This document shows, in pieces, positions 33,571-45,273 of a stretch of 64,000 bases of DNA. Positions within the stretch are counted from its first letter, which is position 1, and each line of letters opens with the position of its first letter. Below the pieces are notes generated by a model, which did not search any database, was not told where the DNA came from, and worked only from the letters and a program-made list of their open reading frames with translations. This DNA is from Delphinapterus leucas (taxonomy: Eukaryota; Chordata; Mammalia; Artiodactyla; Monodontidae), in contig NW_022098066.1 in the NCBI RefSeq assembly GCF_002288925.2, positions 80,836,499-80,900,498 of the forward strand. Reading direction: 5' to 3'. Position numbers and translations under genes: made by a program.

Positions 33571-35939
33571 AAGGAAACTAGCAAAACATAATTACAGATA
33601 TACAATTAAATTAGTCAAATATCTTGAGATTTTCCAGATGGAAACACCAAAGAAGGTGTAAAGCACTATTCTTAGAGAAATTTTCATCCTCTCTTCATTC
33701 TGGGCAGCTGGCAGTCTTCTTACATGGAGTGCTGACACATTCTGATGTGTCTTTCTCTGGGACCAATTTTGATGACAGGCAAATACAATTTGACATTATT
33801 CAGATCTTTAAAATTCTGCCTTTCTCCAGGAAACATGTATGTCAAACTGATCATCTAGGCTCTTTTGTGCCTCTTAATATTTTAGAAGCACAGCAGGTAA
33901 ACTGGATTTTTAGTATGTATCATTGATTACTGGGAAACAACCTACCACTACACATATGGTGTGCCATGATTTAATTGACCCCAGATGAGTAAATTGCATC
34001 GTTTTACAAAGCCTCTGTGATGGGCAACTGCAGAGCAATGAACGGCTGGATGATCTAAGTTTACTGGTGAGATGGCTAAGATATAGTTTAAGGTCTGGCT
34101 ATTTCAGTCACCTGATGCTTGAATTGGGTGGGTCAGCCAGGGCTTGATTTGATCTTTTTAGAAGGTCAATCCATTAGTTTCTGGACATTCAAAAGCAACT
34201 GGACCCTAAAGACCTCTGCTTCTATCAAAGCTGTCAACACCCACCTCAAAGCTCTTCATGCCTCCACATGAAATAGGAAGCATAAAAGAAAAGACTGAAT
34301 GGTCAACCAACTAGGCTTTCCCTACTCGGGGATTATTTCTCTACACAGATTGATGGGAGTTTCTTCTACATAACTCCAACAGTTGTTTACCAAGATTTTA
34401 ACAAAACTTTAGCCTCAGAGTCATAATTTACATGTGCATATAATTCTGGAAGCTTATTAATGGGGAGGCTGCACTTTCCTCTCCATCTTATCTTCTGTCA
34501 TAATTTCTATAAATTCAGTATACATGCTGAAGTTTCTTTATTTCTGTGGATTAAATGGTTGGATGTAGAACAAGAGGATCAAGGAATCCATATGTATCTT
34601 TTCTTTAAAGCTTTTGAAATATATTTCCCAATTGTCCTCCAAGATGGTTGATACCAAGATGTACTTCCTCTAGTAGGGGATAAGAATGCTTGGTTTCTCA
34701 GGTTTTTATTAATACTGGTAAATTCTGTTGGCTCTTGACTTTGCGAGCTCCCATGTGCCCTTACACTTGCACATTGTTCCTTCTGTTGTGATAACTCAGG
34801 AACTGATATCAGCCATTACTTTCTATATCCATGACCTTGCTTTTGATTCATGTATAAAGGTTTGATATCATGCTAAGATTTTCTTTATTTTTTGGATCAC
34901 CAATCTATCCTTCGTCTCATTTAGTCACTCTTATCTCAACCCCACACACTTATCATGACTGATGTGTACCTCATGGCCATGATAGACTAGAACTGAGATT
35001 CTGGGAAGATTATCATAGGATGAAGCCATGATGAACAAGGCAGAGACCCACTTCTCAGGCCTGGTTTATATCCTGGATTAACTGCAGAGGTGAATGAAAG
35101 CTTAGAAAAGATCCAGAGCTCCTTAAATTTCCCTAAGGCCAAAATTGGTCCCAGAGCTTAGAGGAGGATTGAACCTGTTGGAAACAGGAGGAAAGAGCAA
35201 CTGGCTCTACGGCGGAGATAAAGGGCAAGAATTTTAAAAGTACAAATTCCCCAAGTTTGTTTCATTGCCCTCCTCCTCTTCTCTCTGTAAAATCTCACCT
35301 TATCCACTCTCATCATTTCAAATATCAGTATGTACAAATGACCCTTAAATGTGTATCTCTAGCCCTGACCTTCTCCGAACTCCAACCAACAATTTCTGAT
35401 GAACATATATATATCACATGTTTTAAAACTTTCAGTTTCAACATGCATAAAAATAAAATTTTTTGCTTCTTTGCTTTCTTTTACAGTGAAAGAAAGAAAG
35501 AGCTTACAAAGATGAGCCAGCACAGTTCCTGCCCATAAGAAGCTCACAGGTTGGTAGGAACAACAGACAAGTACAGTAAGACTCCAGTACAGTGTGGCAA
35601 ACGCCCCTGATGGGCCACAAATCAAGTGGGGCCATAGGACAAATTGGAAGTGGTGCTGGTGATGAACTGTACATGAGCAAATTAGGAAAAATTTCACAGG
35701 GGGCCTGACATGGAGTTAGGACCTTGTTTCCAAGAAGTTTAGGAATTTGTCCCCAAGAAGAATGAATAACCAACCACAACTAATTAATATAAGGGATTCA
35801 TCTTTAGGGAAACTTGAGGTTGGGAACGTAAATCACTCTGGGTTCTTTCCAGGACAGGGCTGAAGTGCAAGCCACAGGTAGGGGGGATTTCCAGTCTTTT
35901 TCTCTGGTGATGATACCATCAACAAGGATGACAGCAATC
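33571..35939. other. Unannotated sequence
   Basis: No recognisable repeats or exons. Overlapping open frames near 35257-35779 lie on opposite strands and look like chance. Confidence 0.35.
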
Positions 35940-36025
35940 ACAATAGGAGTGATGACTAATAAATACAGAGCGCTTAATATGTGCCAGGAGCTGTGTTAAG
36001 TGCTTTCCATGGGTAAACTCTCATA
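35940..36025 (-). mobile_element. MIR SINE fragment
   Basis: 'agagcgcttaatatgtgcca' and 'ggagctgtgttaagtgcttt' are the reverse complement of the MIR 3' end. Confidence 0.7.
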
Positions 36026-36379
36026 AGTACAGTGGGTGGTTGTAGGGTGGGACCCCGGATAAGGGTTCCTGCGTTCAGGCAGGGGCTAGCCTGGCTTGAA
36101 TCTCCCACTGGTGCCAAAGGAGGAAGCACCTGGCTTTCTTATCCACTTGTCCAGGAGTCGGACACAGGCGGAGAGGTGTGAGTGAGGCTTTAACACTGTC
36201 AGCAGTCCAACATTACAAAATGGAGTCACACTTTTTATTACAATTCACCCCTGATATTTGACTGGTGACTGAAAAGTGCCGTTTTTCAGTTAATTGAATT
36301 TGAACTTCTTTAAGTAAGCTATTAGCCTACTCTACGAAGCCTGTGGCCTGAAGTCAGTAAAAGAGATGATGAAAGTTCC

Positions 36380-36565
36380 ACTGAATGCTTCCTTCAAGAA
36401 TGCAGCATCGTGTCTGCTAAGAAGTGAAATGAATGCCTTGGTCACTATCAATAATGTCTGGCACTCTGAAGGAGACAAAGAGTGTCCTGATGAGACCTTG
36501 TGTTATGGTTGGCAACTGCCACCCTAATGGCATATAGCATGTGGCTTTCTTGAGAATACCTAGCA
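36380..36565 (-). pseudogene. Relic of an endogenous retrovirus integrase (ERV-L-like)
   Basis: On the minus strand, bases 36446 down to 36420 encode S-D-Q-G-I-H-F-T-S, which matches the block around the second catalytic aspartate of retroviral integrases. The residues before it (V-P-D-I-I-D) and a T-L-F-V-S-F segment upstream also fit that block. The D-Q-G-x-H-F-T form is more typical of class III (ERV-L-like) than of gammaretroviral integrases. A TAG stop at 36417-36419 immediately follows, and no continuing frame is found. No full pol, gag, env or LTR was recognised nearby, so this is an old inactive fragment. Sequence at 36030-36380 may belong to the same element, but I could not confirm it. 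Class assignment is an inference. Confidence 0.55.
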
Positions 36566-36640
36566 ATTTTCCTCAGAACTACTCTTCTATTAAATACACT
36601 TTAGACAAGATGACTATAACAAGTGTTTATGGCAATCTTT

Positions 36641-36872
36641 AAAAAGGTTCTTTGCGGGCTTCCCTGGTGGCTCAGTGGTTGGGAGTCCGCCTGCCGGTGC
36701 AGGGGATACGGGTTCGTGCCCCGGTCCAGGGAGATCTCACATGTCGCAGAGCGGCTGGGCCCGTGAGCCATGGCCGCTGAGCTTGCGCGTCCGGAGCCTG
36801 TGCTCCGCAACGGGAGAGGCCACAACAGTGAGAGGCCTGTGTGCCGGAAAAAAAAAAAAAAAGGTTCTTTGC
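36641..36872 (+). mobile_element. CHR-2 SINE with perfect 15-bp target duplication
   Basis: The SINE body runs 36656-36857: head 'gggcttccctggtggctcag', B box 'gggttcgtgcccc', CHR-2 body and poly(A). The flanking 15-mer 'aaaaaggttctttgc' is exact at 36641-36655 and 36858-36872. Open frames on both strands across this region are SINE read-through. Confidence 0.96.
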
Positions 36873-37269
36873 ATGGTGTCTGGCTTATAGTAGGCATGCA
36901 TTAATTATGTGGGGGAAAAATCCTGAGATTCAGTGATTCTATAATTTAAAAAGTTAATGTTTGGAGGCATATATTTCCTTAGGATACAGAAAGCATTACC
37001 ATTAACACTCGATACTAACTACATGCAACTACTTGGAATAAATTGGTTAATGTGACCTTAAGGCCTCTCTCTACCTCTCTCCTTCTTGCTCCACCCAACG
37101 AATCATACCCGGACCAAGAATGGGCTTGAACCTCTGCTCTTACAGTCTCAATTTCTTCCTTGGTTAGTGTGGTGCTGGAGACAGTTTCAGACTGAAGGCA
37201 CTGAAGCGAAGTAGAATTGTTTTTGTTTTATTCTACCCTCCCTTCTTAAATATCACTCAGTTGTAAGCA

Positions 37270-37360
37270 TTTTCCAGAGAAGAACCATGTCTTCTACCAT
37301 TACATCCCCCATTCTTAGCACTTTGTCCTGCACTCAGAAGGTGCCCAATAATGTGAGAAG
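37270..37360 (+). mobile_element. L2 LINE 3' terminus
   Basis: 'agaagaaccatgtcttctac' and 'ctcagaaggtgcccaataat' resemble the sense L2 3' end. Confidence 0.5.
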
Positions 37361-38809
37361 ATTACAACCACTGAAACTCACTCTTGGGGGCTGAGCCTGT
37401 CAATCAAGCTTCCCCAGCAGATGAGCCCAGAGCTCTTGCCCTTGAGCCTGTGGCCTTGGGCCAGGAAGGTTCTACTGTGCTGCCGTCAAGTTTTCCACTG
37501 TGTCCTCAGTTCAGCCCCAAATGGCTGGTATTGCTGTCCTCACACTATTTTTAGTCATAGATCAGTTATCCCTGACACACAGTGATGGGGATTAACGAAG
37601 TGCACCCATATGCGTCTCTGAAGGCTGAGCGTGTGTGTCCCCAGCCCAAAGTAGTCTTGGGCAGTTCTGGGTAGGAGTAGCAGGCTAGTTTTTTTTTTAT
37701 TGTCTCTTTCTACTGCTCCTGGCAGAGAGAGATCCGGGCCAGAACCAGTCCTAATTTGTTTAAGGAATTTGGTAGGAGACTATTCTAAACTACACATCAG
37801 ACCTCCATTTTGCACCCTTCAGTACATTGCAGCCCCTGTAGTGGCTGGGCGAGGCTTTCCTTCCGCTGAGGGGAAGGGGCCTGTTGAAATCCATCCTGAT
37901 TTTATGAGAACACAGAGTAACAGGTCATGCAGTGGGGATGTCCCCATCAATCTCTCATGTGGTGAAGGTTCCACATGCCCGGGGGAGGGAATTTCAAAAT
38001 GCCCCATGCCAGCTGGGAAGGCTGTACATGACAGAGTGAACACCATCGTAATCACATCATGTCCTGAAACTTCAGCCCTGATTGCTCTGATCTTTATCCT
38101 CTTTTGACCTGAGATGAATGCAAGGAATGGTCTTTAAATGACCCCGTTGTTTTCAAGTTCTAGTACAGTGTCTGACTTGGACTTCCCCAGTGGTAGCAAA
38201 TCACACCAGCTGACTCGAGCTTGCTTGACTTATTTATTTAATAATTTTAATTTTGGGGGTCTCTTCACTTCATCAAATCACCCTTGATTTTTATATAACA
38301 GGGAGGTAAACTTAGTGCATTCAAGAGTTTATCTGAGTTTTTGTAAAATCAGTTGTCTTCTTTGAGAAATCCTTCCCTGCTTGGTACTTACACATCAGTG
38401 TTTAGTTCATGACCTTTTTGTTCTCTGCAGAGACTTTGTGGTCAGCCTAGAAATACTGGGCTGGGGGACAGAAGCCTGACACGACTGTCTCAGATCTTGC
38501 AAGTCATGCCAACATTATTTTAGGATCCTTATTCAGATAGTTAGAATCTCTTGGGAGATCTCAAAAGTCAACCTGCCATTCTCCCGTCTCTGTAATTCCT
38601 TACTTGCTGTGGTTGTCTAGGCTTCCCAGCAGGAAGGCAATTGGAGCCAGTGGTTTTAGCTCTACTTAAGGATTTTTATTCTTTTACCATCCTTTCCGCT
38701 GCCTCCTTCCTTAACTGTCCCCTCCGCCGTGATTTCAAGGCTCTAGAAAAATACGCATCATCGTCATGTAAATAACAACCACAACTACCAAGGAAAAAAC
38801 ACCAAAACT
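37361..38809. other. Unannotated sequence
   Basis: No recognisable repeat. A run of T lies at about 37689-37698. The 135-codon open frame at 37700-38107 overlaps an antisense frame and shows no recognisable domain. Confidence 0.35.
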
Positions 38810-39165
38810 GGGCCTCCCTGACGGTGCAGTGGTTAAGAATCCGCCTGCCAATGCAGGGGACACAGGTTTGTGCCCTGGTCCAGGAAGGTCTCACATGCCA
38901 CGGAGCAGCTAAGCCCGTGCGCCACAGCTACTGAGCCTGTGCTCTAGAGCCCACGAGCTGCAACAACTGAGCCCACACGCCACAACTACTGAAATCCCTG
39001 TGCCTACAGCCTGTGCTCCGCAACAAGAGAAGCCACCGCGATGAGAAGCCCTCGCACCACAACGAAGAGTAGCCCCCGCTCGCCGCAACTAGGGAAAGCC
39101 CGCACACAGCAACGGAGACCCAACACAGCCAAATATAAATTAATTCATTAATTAAAAAAAAAACA
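38810..39165 (+). mobile_element. CHR-1 SINE
   Basis: Head 'gggcctccctgacggtgcag', a mutated B box ('caggtttgtgccc'), the long body with 'caacaagagaagccaccgcg' and the 3' end 'ggagacccaacacagccaaa' plus an A-rich tail. The flanks 'aaaaaacaccaaaact' (38794-38809) and 'aaaaaacaaaccaaaat' (about 39157-39173) are an imperfect target duplication. More diverged than the copy at 25371. Confidence 0.9.
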
Positions 39166-39869
39166 AACCAAAATCTTTTTTGCTAATCAGGCAATAATTA
39201 TTTACTGAGTACCTAATATCTGAATAGCAACAATGGTTTTGTCTGCCTCCCCTCCGTGAAAATTCTCTAAATGTAACTTTTCCTACTTAGGATTTATCTG
39301 TAGATGAGACCTTGCTCCATACTTGAGACAAATCTGGCTTGGGATGAAAGCGCATACTAGAACTTGCTTTAGTAGGTCTCTCTTTTAGCATTAAATAAGA
39401 AAAAGAGATCTTTAAAAGCTTCTGCTGAGTGACTGCCCCCAAGTAAGCCAGGGTATTTCTTAGGTAGTTTCGAGACTCAGTCTCAACCTGGCCACATGCT
39501 GCCCTTATTCAACAGGTATCCAGGGTCTGACATCCTGATCCCTCCTACTGGCCGTGACCACAGAAATGCTTAGTGTACTTATTTCCTCAGTTCCCTGTCA
39601 CCTGTTACCAAACCTCTCTAATAGCACCTGTCTGTTCACCTGTTGACCCCCGCTCACCTATGTCTCCCCTGCATGCGAAGCCTTGCAGAGCCTCCACCTT
39701 TCCTCTTCCTTCTGATTTCCTTCTCTTCTGGGAATTGGCTTCCCATTTTTATGTCCCCAGATTAATACATCCTTGGTCTCACACATCTTCAGACACACCA
39801 GTACACTTGGTCTTTGCAACCTGTCAAGTGCCCAGTTATGATATCAGACTACGGTAGCTGTGGGGTTTT
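39166..39869. other. Unannotated sequence
   Basis: No recognisable feature was seen. Confidence 0.35.
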
Positions 39870-40230
39870 TAAAAATTAAGGTGAGCTTTATCTTAAGGTG
39901 CTTGTGATCTAGGTAGAGAGGGAAGATAATTCTACATGACGACTGCCTAGGACAATTGAGTACAAATTTTGATTTTCTGCTTTTAGTAAGAGTTCAGAGA
40001 AGCAAGATCTTGGTGATGACTAACACAGTAGAAAACAGACTCAAGGAGTTGCATGGAAAGCAGGTTGGAACCTGAAGAATGGATAGGTAGAGAGTAGAGG
40101 AAAGGTGTTCCCGACAGAGAAGAATAGCATGAACTAAGGCACAGAGAGAAAGAATAGGAATGGTATGTTCAATGTGTATAAAGAGATGGAGCTGGTTAGA
40201 ACTAGGGGTGAGTCCTGCAGTCACTGGTGA
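39870..40230 (-). mobile_element. L2-like decayed sequence
   Basis: 'gcttgtgatctaggtagaga', 'gcatgaactaaggcacagag' and 'gttcccgacagagaag' resemble antisense L2 3' sequence. Confidence 0.45.
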
Positions 40231-40559
40231 AAGGTCTTAGTACTTTCATCACTTGGACACCTGAATGAGAGACGCCTCCTTTGCTTTTCTCATCAGACTC
40301 TCCAGGCAGAAAGAAATGCTGCACAACACAGTCTTCTTTCTAGTCCAAGTAGTTGTTTCCTCTGATCAGACACTAGGGGGCACATTCTTTTAGGGAGTCA
40401 TCTGGCAAAGCTGGGAGCAAGTGAGACTCGAAGCCTTGGCCAGAGATAGGCCCCTCGACTGCACAGATACCCTCATGAGTTTTCCCCCTTTACTCCTTCT
40501 ACGTGAAGTTACCATTTTGTTAAGCACATTAGAGGGTAAAAAGGGGGGAGAGACAACCT

Positions 40560-40980
40560 AGATATACAGTAGTAGAGAAACATTGAGTAGATTTTGATCC
40601 TTCATGGGATGAAATATTATGCTGCCATAAAAATAAAATCTACCAAGGGGCTTCCCTGGTGGCGCAGTGATTGAGAGTCCGCCTGCCGATGCCCCGGTCC
40701 GGGAGGATCCCACATGCCGCGGAGCGGCTGGGCCCGTGAGCCACGGCCGCTGAGCCTGCGAGTCCGGAGCCTGTGCTCCGCAACGGGAGAGGCCACAACA
40801 GTGAGAGGCCCACGTACCGCAAAAAAAATAAATAAATAAAAGAAAATCTACCAAAAATTTTTTTTAAAGATAGAGATGTTTACTATATTACATGAAAACA
40901 GTAGGATTCAAATAGGTACATACACTCTGATTTCAACTTTCCAAATGTTTATACAGATAGACATTTGGCAGGATAGATTA
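40560..40980 (+). mobile_element. Probable old L1 3' fragment hosting a CHR-2 SINE
   Basis: 'tgggatgaaatattatgctg' and 'ccataaaaataaaatctacc' just left of the SINE resemble the 'gaatattatgcagccataaa' motif of L1 3' ends. The sequence resumes after the SINE. Family not assigned. Confidence 0.45.
40635..40854 (+). mobile_element. CHR-2 SINE lacking its B box
   Basis: The SINE (40647-40842) starts 'ggggcttccctggtggcgca' and ends 'gcccacgtaccgc' plus A-rich tail, flanked by an exact 12-bp duplication 'aaaatctaccaa' (40635-40646, 40843-40854). Compared with the copy at 36656, about 18-19 bases are missing after 'cctgccgatgc', exactly the segment that holds the GGTTCG B box, while the rest is well preserved. 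Confidence 0.93.
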
Positions 40981-41596
40981 AAATCAACGGAGCCTGACAG
41001 ATTGCTCCTGGAGGGCGTACGAAGTTTAGAGAGAGGATCTCAGGAATAGGATGCAACTACCTGAGGACTCTACAGACCTCAGCTGAGAGGAGGAAAAGGA
41101 CAGAGACTGTCTCTCTTAATGGCTCAGAGACTTGGCAGGCCAACAATCCCTGGAGTCAAGGATCTGAAGGAGAAAGTGTTACTGCATCCTAGGCTAGGTA
41201 TGATGATAAAAGCCACCAGTTTTTAATATACAGGTTGACAAAATGGAGTAGACCAAAGTATCCAGTTGGAGCTGAGAACTCCCTGGGAATGTTTGAATTA
41301 CCACTTAATAAGGAGCATTCAGAGCTGATCTACTTTCTGAAATGTCACCGTACAGAGAAGCTTCCACCAACACTCTCAGCCAGGTATGCCCTGGACTGGA
41401 GATAGCCCTCAGGTCCTGGACAGCCTGCAAGTTCCATAAATCAGTGCTAAGTCATGCAATCAGCTGTCTCCATGGCGTTTGCATGATACCATCCCAGGAA
41501 TCTAGCCTAGGATTTTCCTGTAAGCTGCAGGGGTTTGGGTTTCCAAGGGAAGCTGGTGTCCCCTCCACTCTTCCCCTGTAAGTGCCAGAGACTTCA
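40981..41596. other. Unannotated sequence
   Basis: No recognisable feature was seen. Confidence 0.35.
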
Positions 41597-41795
41597 TCAT
41601 CATTGTCTTTTATTGAGTGCCTACTATGTGTGAGGTGCTTTACAGATATTATTTTTAATCTTCTCCACAATCCTATCGGATAGGCATTATTACCCCAATT
41701 TTATAGATGATGAATTGAGACACAGTATGATCAAGTAACTTGCCAGAGGCACAAAATTAGTAAATTTGAAACTAGATGTCTGCCCCTCTCCTTCC
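41597..41795 (-). mobile_element. MIR SINE, nearly complete
   Basis: The reverse complement of MIR in order: 'attgagtgcctactatgtgt', 'aggtgctttacagatattat', 'attttatagatgatgaattg' and 'caagtaacttgccagaggca'. Confidence 0.85.
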
Positions 41796-41825
41796 TGTGA
41801 TGCCTTTCAGCTTCTAATTTGCCAC

Positions 41826-41851
41826 TGTGTGTGTGTGTGTGTGTGTGTGTG
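41826..41851. repeat. (TG)13 microsatellite
   Basis: Uninterrupted TG dinucleotides. Confidence 0.97.
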
Positions 41852-42364
41852 CATATGAGTGAGAGAGAGATATAGATGTCCTTTTGAGTCTGAGTGTTTC
41901 TAAATTGCACCTATTTCCCGGGCACTGTTTTATTTCTCAAATGTTTCTATCCAACACATCCAAAAAATGATCTTAGTTCTTATTTGTCTCTGTCATAACT
42001 GAGTCCTAGCCACAAGTGGAAACTGGATCAAAAAATAATAGTAATTTTTGAGACTAAAATTTTGGCTAGAAAGTAAAATGAGACTTCTAGTCTCAGGACA
42101 ACAGAAAAGCTCATATGTAAGTTAGGAGCAACCTAAGATTAATGCTAAAGGTACAACAAACAAACTTCAAAAGTCCTTCACTTCATGTCCAGCAGAGCCC
42201 ATGCTCAGACCCTCTGATGCCACTGCTTCTCTGACATACAAGGAACCATCACTTGGTGTTAGCATTCCAGTCCAGAATTTGAAGAAGCTGTCTTTGTGTT
42301 TATCTAGGCCAGATCACTGTGGATCCAGCAATAATGCATCCTTTTCTCCCTCTTCCTTTCTTCA
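41852..42364. other. Unannotated sequence
   Basis: No recognisable feature was seen. Confidence 0.35.
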
Positions 42365-42590
42365 AAAAATACACACCTAAAGCGAGGCACCATGCTAGGG
42401 AACAGCAGGAAATAATGAACACAACAAGCATGGTCCCTGCTGCCATTGGGAGAAAGAGACAAACGAGGAATTAAGATATAGTGTGGTAACTGATACGATC
42501 AGGAAACCAGAGGGTGCTCAGGGGGACAAATTTGGTCAGCAAAGGCTTCCTTGACCAAAATACATCTGAACTGAGACCTGCCAGAGAGGG
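42365..42590 (-). mobile_element. L2 LINE fragment
   Basis: 'catggtccctgctgccattg', 'ggcttccttgaccaaaatac' and 'aactgagacctgccagag' are antisense L2 3' landmarks in order. Confidence 0.6.
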
Positions 42591-43479
42591 AGGCATGCTA
42601 TGCCCAGCTTAGCTGTCTGTCTCATTCTGTCTGTCCACCACTGTACACAAATGTGGAAGAGGATCTATTGGGTTTGCTTTTAACTTTTTTTTTTTTACTT
42701 TTTAAATTAAGAAGTGTCAGAATTCAAGGAATATCAGAATTTCTATGGTCTCTAAGAATTTCACAAAAACACTGAGGTAAGGGGAAATTCCACAGAGGAA
42801 TCATAAACCTCAGCTTGGAATTGCTACCTGGGGGTGGGGGGGAATGCAACACCAGTTTTCTGGAAGGATCTTGGGTCCCATTGAGGGAAAGGCTGTGTGG
42901 TGAGGTTTTATTCTGTACCACATTGGTGACACTTTCTGCAATAAAACCAAAGCACTCAGCGTGTCAGGCTGAGTCTAATTCAGGGCTGTGACTATGAACT
43001 CTGCCACAGAAGAGGACTAGAAAAATGGCCACGGGTTGACCTTGATGATAAGAGCAGCAATGATTCACGCATGGAATGAGATTTAGCACATGACAGCTTG
43101 TTTTAGCCACTTAACAGTATAAAGAAACTACAGTTCAGGATATACAGTCTTCAAAGACGCACCTGAGGATTTAGACACACTAAATATTTGAGCCCTGGCC
43201 TTATTCCAGGGGCAGTGCCAGGATGAGATGGACCGGCTTTAGGTTTATCGAGATTTCAAACACACAGTTTGTTACTAAGGGTCTAATTATATAAGAAACT
43301 CAATATTAACATAAGGCTCAAGGTTAATTGGCAGGGCTTCAAAAACAATGTTATTAGAACTCTAACCTAATCGTATAAGTTCACCATTTCATGAATTTCT
43401 TCTTCCTCTCCCTCCCTTCTCCTTTTAAGTAATAATACATAAAAATATATGTCGTAAGTTGAATGCTTAGTGTTGCCGT
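42591..43479. other. Unannotated sequence
   Basis: No recognisable repeat. A T-rich run lies at 42687-42697 and a G-rich patch at about 42831-42843. Confidence 0.35.
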
Positions 43480-43700
43480 TATAACGGGAGCTAAGGCTCA
43501 CTCTATCATGTAAATCACATAACTGCTCTACGGAGTAGATATTATTTCACTGATTTTAGAGATGAGGAAACTGAGGTTTAAAGAAGGATAATTAACATGT
43601 TCATTACAAATGGACACACGGATAGTCACACAAAAGGAAAGTGTCTGAACTGGGATTTAAACACATTTTTGTCTGAATTCTCAAGTCTGCTATCACTATC
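43480..43700 (-). mobile_element. MIR SINE fragment
   Basis: 'agatgaggaaactgaggttt' and 'aactgggatttaaacacat' are the antisense MIR core and B-box region. Confidence 0.75.
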
Positions 43701-44899
43701 TGAGCAATGAAAATATACATGCTGGCCGCACTGTCTGCCTGCCACCCCACGTGCCTTCTCCACTAGAAGCCAGGGACCAGTTTTCCTAGTTCTTCTCTTT
43801 GCCGACTACACTAAGCACAGCATGGAGCATGTGGTAGGACATCATTAAATGAGGGAAGGCCTGGTCTAAATTTATTCCTGCCACACAAATTGCAGGATTT
43901 TGTGTCACTCTGTAGCTCATCTTATAAGGACAGGCCTTCCTCCTGTCCGAGGCCTGAGCACCCATAACAGAGCACTCCCTGTCACTGTGACAATAGGAAG
44001 CAAGGCAAAGGAAAGCCATAAATTAGGCCAGGGGAGAGAGGCAGAGGAAAACAGATACAAACTGCTGACAAGATTAATATGCAGTTGACGGGGAGCGCTT
44101 TCACACCCGAGTGCCAACAAATAAACACGATTCAGAAAGCTCATCCCTGCCTTACCAGAGGAGGCAGATTCCTGAGCCAAAGAAAGGGAGCAAATGAGCA
44201 AGAGAAAGAGAAAGAGAGGACTGCATGTGCACGGCGCCTGGTTTGCCAGGAATCCCTCCCGCATCCTCAGATAGCTGAGGGATGATGCAAGCAGCCGGCC
44301 CTCCGATGATACATTTTCTGACCAAAACCAGGGAAAGGAGAAGCAGGGCCAGGCCCTGTAGGGGAGCTGGGCTTGAGGACACTGAGTGCAAGCTGAAGAC
44401 TGGTGCTTCCCTTGGGCACGGGCTGCCCTGTGCTGCCAGCTAAGGCAGGTGTCATTTCTCACAGGAGTCAGCAGACCTGAGGGGCCTCTGGCAAGACCCC
44501 TGATGGGCTGTCTCACTCCCTGTGGTAATGAATGAGACCTCAGCAGGCTTCAGCTGAATACTTCAGAGATAAGAACTGATTCTTCTGTTTTTTATTAGGT
44601 TGAACCCTATGAAACTGCCACTTTGAAGCTCAAGAGTACTTGAATATTGGCAGTTTCCCGTGGTTCAAGGTAAGAGTAAAGCTGGAGATAGTTTTCAAAC
44701 CCAGGAATCAATTTTAAAATGGAGGTTCTTCAACTGTGCATTACCAGGGTACAACATTGAGTAATTTAAAGCAATGGTTACATATTAAAAAAATAAAATA
44801 AAATAAAATTGAGACTCTTAACCACTATGCTATAAACACTGTTTTGCCAGGTAATTCTCCTTGCTTGAACATAAAATCCAGACATCAAGCTCGCCCTGA
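43701..44899. other. Unannotated, GC-richer unique sequence with a 199-codon open frame
   Basis: No repeat was recognised across most of this stretch. A minus-strand open frame runs 43917-44516. It is leucine- and serine-rich with a hydrophobic segment near its middle, but it has no recognisable domain. Several other frames on both strands are also open here, which argues for compositional chance. The sequence near 44060-44130, with 'aagattaatatgcagttgac' and 'acaaataaacacgattcag', has TAAT and forkhead-like motifs. Confidence 0.35.
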
Positions 44900-45225
44900 A
44901 AGAAATGTCATGATCTGATCTTTGCTTAGCTGGCTAGTTTCTCTCTGCAGCAAGACTAAACTTCTAGCTATTCAACTGTTACTTCAGGTTGCTGATTCTT
45001 TACATATACTCTTCCCTCTTCCTGGAATACTCATATCCTCCTTTTTTCTCCCTGATGTATCATTCCATCCTTTGGGTCTTTGCTATCATAGCAGTTATTG
45101 GGCTATATTGGAACCTCCATGCAGTAAGGAACTGTTGGTCTTGTGCCCTATTGCTTAGCATCTAGTTAAATGCCTGGCACAGAGATGGATGGATGAATAA
45201 ATGGATAAGTGAATGAATTACATGT
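44900..45225 (+). mobile_element. L2 LINE 3' end
   Basis: 'tcttccctcttcctggaata', 'tttgggtctttgctatcata' and 'taaatgcctggcacagagat' follow L2 in sense orientation, ending in a 'gaataaatgg' and 'gtgaatgaatta' terminus. Confidence 0.65.
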
Positions 45226-45238
45226 ACCAACGCTCTCC

Positions 45239-45240
<2 letters not shown>

Positions 45241-45269
<29 letters not shown>
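45241..45269. repeat. (CA)14 microsatellite
   Basis: Uninterrupted CA dinucleotides. Confidence 0.97.

Positions 45270-45273
<4 letters not shown>

Noticed and set aside
36030..36380. Retroviral LTR adjacent to the integrase relic
   Set aside because: No TG...CA ends, TATA or polyadenylation layout that I could defend.
43917..44516. A 199-residue protein gene
   Set aside because: Several overlapping frames on both strands are open, which points to base composition. Kept only as a low-interest finding.
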